This document shows, one piece after another, positions 1 to 10,673 of a DNA stretch of 64,000 nucleotides (its first letter is position 1; every line of letters starts with the position of its first letter). The notes under the pieces were generated by a model. That model saw nothing but the letters and a program-made list of their open reading frames with translations. It was not told where the DNA came from and made no database searches. Source of the DNA: Saccharina japonica (lineage: Eukaryota > Sar > Phaeophyceae > Laminariales > Laminariaceae); assembly GCA_008828725.1 (NCBI GenBank), contig MEHQ01001601.1, forward strand, positions 83,707-147,706. Direction: 5' to 3'. The position numbers and the translations under genes were made by a program.

Positions 1-74
1 CGCGCCCCTTTTTTTTTTCGGCCTCTCTTTTTTTTTTTTTTTTTGTTTGTGTGGGGGGGGGGGGGGGGGGGGGG
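1..74. repeat. Low-complexity T and G runs
   Basis: The window opens with two T runs, a short GT stretch and an uninterrupted G run at about 52-74. No coding signal is visible. Such homopolymers are frequent in this window and are hard to assemble, so their lengths should not be trusted. Confidence 0.85.
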
Positions 75-343
75 TTAGGTGTATGATATCCAAATCCTCG
101 ACGCCCCCTGCTCAAACTCAAACTTGCAAATTTATAGCCATTACGTACGTATACGTCGTATATGTACTTTTCCGCTTTCCGCCGTCCGCCGCATGATGAG
201 TGATGAGAGTTATCGGTATGATACCAGCCGTATGCGGGTAACGAAGGCGAACACGAAGCAGACCACGCCCGGGGTACATAGAAGGTGAGAGGGCAGAGGA
301 CATAGGGCACAGGGGACGGGAGCCTCGAGCGATCAGTGTCGAG

Positions 344-577
344 AATGCAGCAGCAGCAGCAGCAGCAGCAGCAGGGACACAACAGCAGAACGTACGCAAG
401 ACTTACGCAAGACGTACCAGTTATGTCATATATCTGCTGTATTCGCATGTAGCAGCAGCAGCAGCAAGCAGCAGTGCGACAAGAAAAGCGCACCCATGGG
501 TGCCTCTCTCGTGCCGCTTCCCACGGCCTTCGCCAAGCACACGAGGAATATACAGCAGCAGCAGCAGCAGCAGCAGT
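344..577. repeat. CAG/GCA trinucleotide runs
   Basis: Three short CAG-type runs lie close together, near 344-376, 450-475 and 553-577. The predicted poly-Ala, poly-Gln and poly-Cys peptides across them are products of the repeat in different frames and are not genes. From here to about 1200 I see nothing recognisable. Confidence 0.8.
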
Positions 578-1211
578 GGCAGCAGAGCGTGAAAAAACAT
601 CGCACGACCGAACACATGATCACCTGCTCGTCGATCCAGGTCGCTCGAAGTCCCGAGACACCGCCTCTAGCATGATACGGCTTGCTGCTTCTTTTACTGC
701 TGCTACTGTTACCGAGCTTTGGCGTCAACGTCCGCAGAACGAGAGCAGAGCAGCAGTTCCTACCAGTAGAGAAGTTGATGCATAGTAGTGCTGCGGCACA
801 TGATGCTGCAGCCACCAGTGCCCTCGTATCTCGCATGGTAAGTTCGTCGAGTGGCTAGTCTGGGAATGTTCAATTTCAAGCAGGTTTTCAATAAGTTGGA
901 AAGGCGGAGAGGTTTCGGGTTTCGGGGTTTTTTAAAGCCCACCAAAGATAAAAAAATAAAAATAAATGACTTCGGGCGTCGAGCGTGAGCGCAGACATCA
1001 CAGCATCGCCTGCCCTGGACCCTGCTGGAATTCTGTGTTCGAAACGCATTCAATTCTTCAAGAATATTGCGTGTACGTTGGTACGCGCTGCCGCGTGATG
1101 GAGGGGTGGTTGAAGTCGAAGTATTGCTTGCGAATATTCGAACATGACAAAAACGAAGAAAACAAAACATACCAATTTTTTTTTTAAATGTGATTTGAAA
1201 AAAAGAAAAAA

Positions 1212-1285
1212 AGCTCCCACTCGGAGTTGAACCAAGGACCTGCTGCTTACTAAGCAACCGCTCTAACCAACTGAGCTATGAGAGC
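1212..1285 (-). tRNA. tRNA-Thr (anticodon AGT)
   Basis: On the minus strand this folds as a complete cloverleaf. The 7-bp acceptor stem pairs GCTCTCA with TGGGAGC. The D arm is GCTC/GAGC, and the 5-bp anticodon stem GTTGC/GCAGC closes a 7-base loop TTAGTAA with anticodon AGT. The T arm CTTGG/CCGAG has the loop TTCAACT. The internal promoter boxes are intact (A box inside TAGCTCAGTTGGTTA, B box GGTTCAACTCC). A run of T follows directly downstream (forward strand A-rich, 1201-1212) and serves as an RNA polymerase III terminator. There is no intron. The base after the acceptor stem is T, as is common for eukaryotic tRNA-Thr. Unlike the tRNA-like SINE heads elsewhere in the window, all stems are paired, so this is probably a working gene. 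Confidence 0.93.
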
Positions 1286-1408
1286 TGATGTAACTGGCAT
1301 CCGTTTCACAGTATCTATACTATATTATACAGATGGAATTTCGGCATATTTTTTCTTGGTTGACGGAATGGAATCAAGCCTACACGGCGGGTGGACGGAC
1401 GCCGCCCA

Positions 1409-1484
1409 GCAGGAGAACTGGTTGCTTCTCCTCCTGTAGTTTGTAAGCAGGAGAACTGGTTGCTTCTCCTCCTGTAGTTTGTAT
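1409..1484. repeat. 38-bp hairpin unit in two tandem copies
   Basis: A 38-bp unit is repeated head to tail twice with no obvious differences. Each unit contains a self-complementary core (AGGAGAA ... TTCTCCT) that could form a hairpin. Nothing recognisable surrounds it up to 1840. Confidence 0.75.
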
Positions 1485-1843
1485 TAATCTTGTGCGTATT
1501 GTTGTGGCGTGAGTGCAAAGGAAATCGGCAGCACAAACTAGCCCGGTATACAGGGTAAGCAGGTACGTATTAATAGTATGGAGCGGTGCGCCAAGGTCCA
1601 GAAAAAACCCGGAGGTTGCACGGCCGTTGTTGTGGTGATTCTCTGCCGAAAAACAAATATGAGTTGTCTCGCAAGGTCGTCCGGCATTCGTTCGAGCGTT
1701 GGCGGCGTAGAGTGTAGACTGGTTTTGTACTTTGCGGTGCCGAGAGAAGAGATACCTCAATAAGAACGGGTCGGTGAGGACAGACCGGCTGGTTCGTAAC
1801 AACACGTCGAGGATTATACGTTTAGGGCCGAGAACACGTTGTT

Positions 1844-2219
1844 GCCGGGGGGGGGGGGGGGGGGGGGAGGGGGGGGGGGGGGGGGGGGGAGGGGGGGGGG
1901 GGGGGGGGGGGAGGGGGGGGGGGGGGGGGGGGGAGGGGGGGGGGGGGGGGGGGGGAGGGGGGGGGGGGGGGGGGGGGAGGGGGGGGGGGGGGGGGGGGGA
2001 GGGGGGGGGGGGGGGGGGGGGAGGGGGGGGGGGGGGGGGGGGGAGGGGGGGGGGGGGGGGGGGGGAGGGGGGGGGGGGGGGGGGGGGAGGGGGGGGGGGG
2101 GGGGGGGGGAGGGGGGGGGGGGGGGGGGGGGAGGGGGGGGGGGGGGGGGGGGGAGGGGGGGGGGGGGGGGGGGGGAGGGGGGGGGGGGGGGGGGGGGAGG
2201 GGGGGGGGGGGGGGGGGGG
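1844..2219 (+). repeat. Poly-G minisatellite with one A every 22 bases (G21A)
   Basis: From 1868 to 2198 an A interrupts a G run at exactly 22-base intervals (1868, 1890, 1912, 1934 and so on), giving about 16 perfect units of 21 G plus one A, with G-only flanks. The long glycine- or proline-only reading frames across it are products of composition. The strand would strongly favour G-quadruplex formation. Such perfect periodicity is unusual for a drifting homopolymer and suggests either recent unit amplification or an assembly artefact. Confidence 0.9.
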
Positions 2220-3035
2220 TGAAAATCATCACATTGTGACGACATCTATCTTCAGCTTGTCTTACAGTAAACTATTTTATGTACTGTACATATATACATA
2301 CGCGGAGGACACATTATGAGGTGGATTTCGGTTTTCGGCTTTTGATTGACCATACGACACATTGCACACATCACACTTTACCCACAACTCTAACTCTAAC
2401 TCCACGTTGTTAGTCCCCCAAAAGGTGGCTTGCAGTTTTGGTAATGGATGGGTCTCGATATTGTGACGACAGGCGGGGGAAGAGGGGGGGGGGGGGTTGT
2501 TCTCTGTCAATACAAGGATGCACGGCCGCCGCCGCCGCGTCGTAAGTAAGGCTTTAGTGTTCGTGTTCGTATACTGTACCACAATTCCTCGGTTCTTCTA
2601 CAGAATAACGGGATGTTGGAACAAGGGAGGGCGCGGGATATACACCGATATAATCGTTCCTGTTAATAGTTGGTGCCGTATAGAGCGCACTATGTTGAAG
2701 TGAACACCTACATGAAGAGTCAGATCAACACGACGTGCTTAGAAAAATATAGACTAAGGAATGAGCACTTACTTTGTAGAGCCAACCGGGCGAGAGGATA
2801 CTGCATAGCGCGGCGATCAAAGGCGTGGTGCGTACTAACATCGTCACCGCTAAGATACGAGCGCACCCATATCATACCTGGTACACTTTCCACAGTGGCC
2901 CACAGCAGTGGTGTGACAGAAAAAAATAGAGTAAGCTGTTTTATCGGAGACATGCCAGCCGGTGTCTGTATACGTATATCTCCCCATGACCTTTGCGCAC
3001 GAGGTAAATGCGGGTGTGTCCCAACATTTCGCCCT

Positions 3036-3200
3036 TCTTTTATTTCTCCCTCCTACTATAATAGTAGTCGTAATTCAGATCCGAGGTCACATAGCAAGCT
3101 CTCCTCCCCCCTCCCCACTAAGGTTCGTGCCTTGCATTTTATCGGAAGAAAGACTCCAGCCCTTCCCTTCTCTCTACTTTCCTGTTGGCTGCTGGTTCCG
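3036..3200 (-). mobile_element. SINE-A fragment (tRNA-derived SINE, 3' body)
   Basis: This matches, in reverse orientation, the body of the SINE best seen at 27512-27837: the conserved stretch around 'CAGATCCGAGGTCACA', the pyrimidine-rich 'CTCCTCCCCCCTCCCCACTA' and 'CGTGCCTTGCATTTTATCG'. The tRNA-like head is missing. No other feature is recognised between 2220 and 3840. Confidence 0.7.
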
Positions 3201-3847
3201 GACTAAATTGGAGGTGGCAGCGTAGCATGGTGGCGTAGCATAACAGCATGGTGTTCGTACAACGAAGGAAAACCGTGCAGATAGAAATGGGCAACACGGG
3301 TTGCTGGAGCCAAGATAAACGCTTAGCGAACTCAACGAAACCCTATAGCTCGAGGCGGGAAACTACGGTACTGCTACTCGTACCGTAGTTGTAACCGTAC
3401 TTGACAGCTGGTCGATAGCTTTCCGGGCCGGTCGTTATATAACATGCACGACAGCAGTAACGTTTCGAACCACTGCGTCAGAGTACTGTCTGTCGCCAAC
3501 ACCGAACTATTTACGTAGGAACATCATATCGCGTATCTGCGCGCAGCCTTTCCTTGCCATAACAAAACTCTGGTGGGAAAAGAAAAGAAAAGAAAAAAAA
3601 CTCCTGATGTGCACGCCGCAGCAGCTAAACTTATTTGCAAGCGCAACCTAATTTGCAAGCGCACTTAATTTGCAAGCGCAAAACAAACACATAACAATGT
3701 AAGCTATCACTTGAGTGTGTGAGCGCAGACAAAGAAAGGACAACGCCGAAAAAAAATGTTTTCGCGTTTGCACGCGCAAAACAGGTAAAAATTAACATCG
3801 CGCCGCGCCGGGCCGGGCCGGACTGGACCGTGTCGGGCGCGACGCTC

Positions 3848-3986
3848 TTATGCTTGGTCTATCGATGGCGGCGGCTCTCTGTCGTCCCCGTAAACGAGCC
3901 GAGCGGCCACACGCTCCCTCGCCACGCGCTTCAGCTCCTTAGCCTGGATCGATTTCTTGCGCATCACGAAGCGCCCGCCCTCGTAT
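3848..3986 (-). CDS. Terminal exon of the unknown minus-strand gene
   Basis: The exon follows an excellent acceptor: a long C/T tract on the minus strand ending in GCACAG. It encodes 45 residues after the split codon, starting YEGGRFVMRKK and ending SIDQA before TAA. The middle is strongly basic and alternates Lys/Arg with Ala and Val, compatible with an amphipathic helix. Its GC content is clearly above the flanks, which supports a real exon. Confidence 0.6.
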
Positions 3987-4956
3987 CTGTGCGGGGGGGG
4001 AAAAAAAGAAGAAGAAAAAGACATGAATGAACAAAATTTGTACGTACTCGTCGTACAAGCTATGCGTTGACTGGACTGGGCGTGTACCGTGTTGCATGCC
4101 ATTGCATCGCGTAGCCAAGATTGGTGCCTGGAGTGCCGGTAGCGCTGCCGGTATACCCACAAAAAAAAACAGGCAGGGTACATAACTCCCGGTAGAGCAG
4201 GAGATCGGGCTAGTTGGGTGTACATATTTGTAACTGTCGTCAACTACTGTGTGTGGGTATGGTGGTGTGGAAGGCGTGAAAAAACACAATGTTATATTTT
4301 TCGGCCGGACACGGGGATCCATCTCTCGCGGCAGGGTTTGCACGTTTTGACTCGATTTTTTTTTCTGGTCGGTCGAGCTCCCTTAAGCGAGAGCAACTGA
4401 CGGTTAGTACGTACCAGGTACTATTTCCATTAGTATATTTGTTTCAGGACTATATATATAGCGCGTAGAAATAAAGGTTGGTCGGGTTTCGTTTTGCGCG
4501 AACAAAGGTTCTGCGAAGTCAATGTTTTTCGGGTAAGGTATTGAGCTCCTCATGTGCGGGGCCCAGGAAATAAGGCATCGTCCCTCCGTACACCGACGTG
4601 GCATTGCTATGTGCCGCGCGAATCTCTGGCTTCAGGTTTCTTGCATGTATATAAAATACCTCATGGCTTTCGCCCAGCTCGAAAATAAAGCATGCCGTAA
4701 ATTTTAGACGGCCGTAGAAAATCGCAACTTTTCGCTGCGCTCGTAATAAGATGCAAGAACTCATTTAAGTCCGCTGGCCAAGGCTGTTGCGTGATGCACA
4801 GCAAGAAGAAGAGTCGCTTGGGCGAAACAGATGGGGGCGCTCGGAGCGCCGATCGCGTTCTGCCGATGCTGCCATCACAAAACAAACAAAGCGCCAAGAT
4901 AACTGTACGTACGTACGCACGCTTGTCCAGGCTGCTCTGCCGCGCGATGCACACAC

Positions 4957-4992
<36 letters not shown>

Positions 4993-7900
4993 GAAGATTT
5001 CGCGCGTGATACACGAACTGAAAAACACCGAGAGTTGCCAGGCGTCGCTTCATCTCTCACCCCTGTCACCGCGGTGTGCTTTTTCTTTCGCTGGCGCACT
5101 GATAACCATGCAACGTTTCCCCCCTCGGACAGATGGTCGATTCCTTTCTATGCACTTCATGATCTACAGTAGATCTTTCAGGGCAGTTATATCACTCATC
5201 TGTATGATCTGTATGATCTGTATGATCTGTATGATCTAGCTCATGTTGCCGGGTGGGAGCCGCATAACCTGCATGATCTCGTAGGACAAGCTTCCTGGGG
5301 TTGGATCTGTACACTGTACAGATCCTGCACCACCTCTCACAAGAGAAAGGTCAGGAACTGGAGCATCTACCGTAGATAGATACAGTAGATAGATCATCAT
5401 CTGCCCGAGGTGTACAACCAATACAAATTGCATGATTCTGCACTTCTGCATGGCTCTGTCCGCACTCCTTAGCGGACTTCTTCACAAGCGAGTGCGTGGC
5501 TCGTGCGCTGAGCAGCCGTTCAATGGCCCTCGATACGGACAGCGCAATCGCACATCACTCTGCGGGAATAAAATGTCCGTGTCGACTCTGCCAATAATAC
5601 TTCTCGGGGGCTATATTCCAGCCGAGGGTGGTGTATCTATACAGCGGGGGGCCCCCATTAAGGCGGTATTTCTATATAAGGCGGTATTTCTATGTAAGGC
5701 GGTATCCCGATATAACGCGGTACCCCGACATGAGGCGGTATCCCTATATAAGGCGGTATCCCGATATAAGGCGGTATCCCGACACAAGGCGGTCAAAATC
5801 GCGTGGCGCGACTGAGGAATTGCACTCATAACCTGGAATAAATAAGGCGGCTTCCCCCAATAAGGCGGTCATATATTGAAAAATTCCTCAATAAGGCGGT
5901 CATACGAATATATATTGCTCAGGCACACCACCTCCTGCGTTACTGGTGGACCCCTGCAGCATATTAACTCACACTAAAGTTAGGAACGCCAAACAGAAAA
6001 AATAGTGCAAGCTTTAACGAAACCATCACCACTGCATACTTCGGGCGAGGGGGAGAAATAAAACAAAACAAAAAACACGCCCCCGAGAGGAAACCCTCTA
6101 AATAGCGAAATTGTTTTTTTTTTACAGCCGTTATTCCCCCCCAGGACGTTTTTTGGTTATATACCCCCCCCGCTTGGTGCAAGCAATGTCTGCCTGGTTG
6201 GTGAAAACCCAACGTGCTCCGTCCCGGCATTGTAGGGATGCGAGGGTTTATGGTCATACGGCTACGGCCATGCACACGACATGAGTACCCCCCCCCCCCC
6301 CTCGCTGGAAATTGAGTTATGATGTATATATATACACAGTGCCACAAAACGGCCGGTGAAATGCACAATCGCTTGCTATAAATATGACGCGAACTGGACT
6401 GGACACTCGGGGCGAGCTACGATGGGGCATGCCTTCGTATAGCACTTTTTTTTGCCTTCTAACGCAAATATTTACGACTGACAGGGGTGTGCCCCCCCCT
6501 CAACCAACGAAATGCTCTGAAACCATCGGATCCCCTTCATGAGCGTACCCCGAGACCAGGGGGTTGAGTGATCATCGGGTTTTTTGTTTAGCAATCCCCC
6601 CCCCCCTAAAAAAAAAATTTTTTTTTTTTTCGGGGGGGGGGGTGAGGTTAAATAGTCCTCCTCACATGGAAGAAAAGAGCCTCAGGCCATCTCTTACGGA
6701 TGGTTTCTGAAAACTGAAACTGAACGTTTTTTTCGAGCGTCAAAACCAATTGAAAAAAATTCAGTTGGCTATCTTATCATGACCCAAGAATTGAGAATTA
6801 TTTCTGGGCAGCAAGTTGTGACAAAAGGTGTACAGCAGCAGTACGAGGAAGACGGTACTACTCGTACTCGTATACACTCGTACGCGAAAGCGCCTCCGAA
6901 CTATTTCGCTGCCGCCCTGGACTACGGGTGTTCGAGGTGTTCGTGTTCGACGTGTTCGTCGCACCGGAGCACGCAGCGCAGAAGCATTGTACCCGACGGT
7001 GACTGGGACAACGGAAAACACGACGGAGGGGTGTCGGTTAAAGTTGTGTTTTCCTCCTCCCTGTCTGTGTTCCTCGTTAGTCGCAGCCTATACGTCGCAG
7101 CTGCAAGAGGGCAGTTGAAAGGCTCTCGTGGCCGACACCATCACAATCCGATCCCATCGCATTGTGGTGATGTCTGAGGCACGCGCGGGTGGGGAGCGTG
7201 GCACAGCAAGCAGCAGCAGCAGCAGTACACATCTGTGGTGTTGCTTGCTTGGCAGACAGACGCGGCTTGTACTCAACTGCTGCTTGCGGTACATTTGAAC
7301 GCGTGTTGCCTCCAACGATGTGTGGAAACCCATCACATTCCAAATCCAATCGCGAGTTTCAATCGTGATCTCGATCGGAAATGGGGCCCCATTTCCGAGT
7401 GAAGGCCAACTTGAAAGTGATAATTGAAAAATTTGATCGGAAATTGGCCCACTTTCAACCCCGTAAGATGGACGATCGGTTTTGAAAACTGAAAACGTTC
7501 ATTTTCAGTTTTCAGAACCCATCCGTAAGAGATGGCCTCAGAACAAAACAAAAAAAAAAGCAGGTGCACCTTTTATATATATACTGTGTACGTATGATAC
7601 GAGTGAGTACACAACCCTGCAGGCAGTCACTCACTTGTAGTGGCTGCTGACGCGGAGAACCTTGTAGTGCTTGGCGCCGTGCCACAAGGTGTCGCCAGAG
7701 CTCGTCAAAGGCGGGAGCTTGGCGACCCCTACCTTCCTCGGGGGCGGCGCGGCGTCGTATACCTGCTGGCGTGGTGGTCGCGAGTCGCGAGTTGAGTGTG
7801 GCAGGAAGTGGCGAGGGGGAGTGCGTCGGAGATGACAGGCCAAAGACCGAGCCGAACTCACAAAATAATTTCATTTTTTTTGGGAAAGTGGAGGGCCGTG

Positions 7901-10642
7901 CCAAGGGATGGCTTCATACATAGGTGGGCTACTCACGGTGCCGGGAGAGGAAGGGCACATGTCGGACAAACGAGGAGTGTACGTATAGAGACAAGTGCTA
8001 CGGTAGAGGTACACCACAAATATATATATATATATTTTTTCCCTTCTGAGCGTGGTTCACCTGAGGAGCTACAGCAGTAGCTCTATACGTATACCTCTCA
8101 CCCCGAAAAAAACGGATTTTGAAGAGGAAAATAAAAGTGCTACAGCAGTATATGATATATGTACCCGATGATGAACAATCAATCCCATGACCTATAAGTA
8201 TAAAACGAAAAAAAAAATGCAACACAAGAATGAACGTCCGACAATTTTGGGTTGATTAGCCCCTTAAGAACTGGTCCCCCGTTTTTTTGGGGACAAATTA
8301 CTTAGAATTACGTAGTGTGGGATAAGTTTATTTCAGTTCTGAATGAGCCCGATCATTCAGGAACTATTCAGCCAAAAAGCGCTAATACGTCTATCGTAGC
8401 ACGCGTCTAGAGTATACCAGGTATAACATAGAGCGTATTACCTCCCCGCGATTGTCTGATATGTCCGCGGGAGAAACATGCCTGTTGGCCTCTACGTATC
8501 CCAGACGTTACACACAACCATCTCGTACACCTCGTACACTCAACACGAGGCACTCAACACGAGGCACTCAACACGAGGCACTCAACACGAGGCACTCAAC
8601 ACGAGGCACTCAACACGAGGCACTCAACACGAGGCACCACACACCCCCATCAGGCATGTCGTGCAGAAAGAAAAAACAAAACATGAAAACTACGGAAATC
8701 ATAACTCACGCTCCCGAAACTATTTTGTTCATCCGAAGTGCTTGTGATCCTTCTTGGGGGTGGTATATACATACTACTCTGTCCCTAAATATAAGGACCA
8801 TTTTGATTCCCTAATAGTATACAAACGTTACTTATATTTAGGGACAGAGAGTGGTATATATGTCCCTTGTCATCTATCTACCCGTGTGCTTGATTGACGT
8901 GGTGAACGGAGAAGGATCCCAACGGCACAACACACGCACAAGACGCGTGTTTTTTTACTGCAGCAATCCGATGTTCGAGATAAATAAACCAACTAACTTA
9001 TCATGTATGTATAAGTCGTGTCCTTCGAAAGTGAAAACTGACTAATAATTACTTAAAAGAATGAGTATGAATTAATTCATTAAAAAAAGGCGTTGTATCG
9101 TATATACCCTGGTAGGCTTTTTGGTGAATTTGCCAAACGGGGGCCGGGTGTCGTCGCATTAAATTACAAAAAAAAACTTATTTCCGCAGGGGAAATTATG
9201 ATTGTGCAGTAATCGAGCGTCGCAATGACGGTGCGAGGGGGGGGGGTACATAAGCCTCCACCCCTATGTTAGATGCCAGTTTAGGGTTTGTTAAACAACT
9301 TGCCGGGTGTCGGGGGGGGGGAGGGGGGGAGGGTGTACTTCATTTTCATGCATGGCCGTAGTCGTATGACCATAGAACCTCGCATCCCTACAATGCCGGG
9401 GTTACCGGTATTGCGCCCACGACAGCGGCGGGGTTTCCTAAACGTTGTCGGTCGTGTTCGCCCTTCTGTAGCTCAAAACAAAACAACTAATAATAATAAT
9501 GGGGGTTTCCAAGCTGCATCCCGTTCAGCCGTTTCAACAAGATGGGCAGAGCCATCCATCTGTACCGAGCAAGCGCAAAAAAGGCAATCATAAAGAAGAG
9601 CCGCTTCTATCAGTTCGAGGCGACGAGCCCTGAGGAATGAACCATCAACCCCTTTAAGGCTGCACTCTCGTTTTTAGAGGGAAAATTACTTGGAATTAGA
9701 GCCAAATATATGGTATTATGTGCAATGCAGCACGAAGAGGGTTTGAAAAACGAGTTGCCATGCCGAGAAACGCACCACATAAAAATGAATACCTCAAGCA
9801 CCCTGAACTACCAAAAGCGGCCAAGCCGAGAAAATACCCGTAAATTTGTTCTTGCGTGTCATACTCGGCAGCAAGGGCGACGCGATCCCTTTTCCTTCTC
9901 GTTAGCGAAAAGACATCCGACCCCAAGGGTATCTACTTTGGACTCGGACTGTACGTGGAAATCTCCAAGACAGCTCTATATGCTCGAGAGCTTCGATCTC
10001 GAGTGCGAGACGTCCTGCTAAGGTCCGAGGCTCCAACGGCTAAACGTGGACAACACCCTAAGAGACCGTTCCGTGCTCGAGAGCTTGACTTCGAGTACGA
10101 AAGGCTCCAACAGTGAAAGACTTGGGGGCTCAACAGCAGCACCCTCGCAAATACACCAGTGCAAAGGGCCTCAGGATGTTCAGCGTCAAGGAAAATCTCT
10201 CTTGGAGTTTCATGGGCTGGAGGCGGAAGACAGAACCGGTTTTGGTCCTTTCGCCGCATTTCGGTAAGCTTAACCTGCAGAACAAAGGCTCGAGGCTATA
10301 TATATGTAGACTATACGGCCGAAAAAACACAAGTACAATAACAAAAACACTGATAATAATAATAATAATAATAATAATACTAGTAAAAACATCGTCTACC
10401 AAGAGCCGCTTATACAACTTAAACGTGTGCTTTCGTGTACATACGACTTGGCCCAGGTCCGAACGAAAAAGGCTAACATATACTCCACTCTACAAAACCC
10501 TAAGCCTAACCTTACAACCCGACACCCTACCCGCCCTTTGAGGAACGTTGTCGGAGCGAAGCTGTCACGAGAGTAGTTTGTGTGCAATACCCGTAAAAAA
10601 AATAAAATAATCGAAGCTGGGCCAAGCTGTCCGTACAGTGCT

Positions 10643-10673
<31 letters not shown>

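Noticed and set aside
1732..2319. Gly-Arg-Glu or Pro-Ser-Leu repetitive proteins
   Set aside because: Pure products of the G21A array; the non-repeat ends show no start context, motif or exon border.
8537..8634. CRISPR-like array
   Set aside because: The 14-bp units abut without spacers and the genome is eukaryotic.
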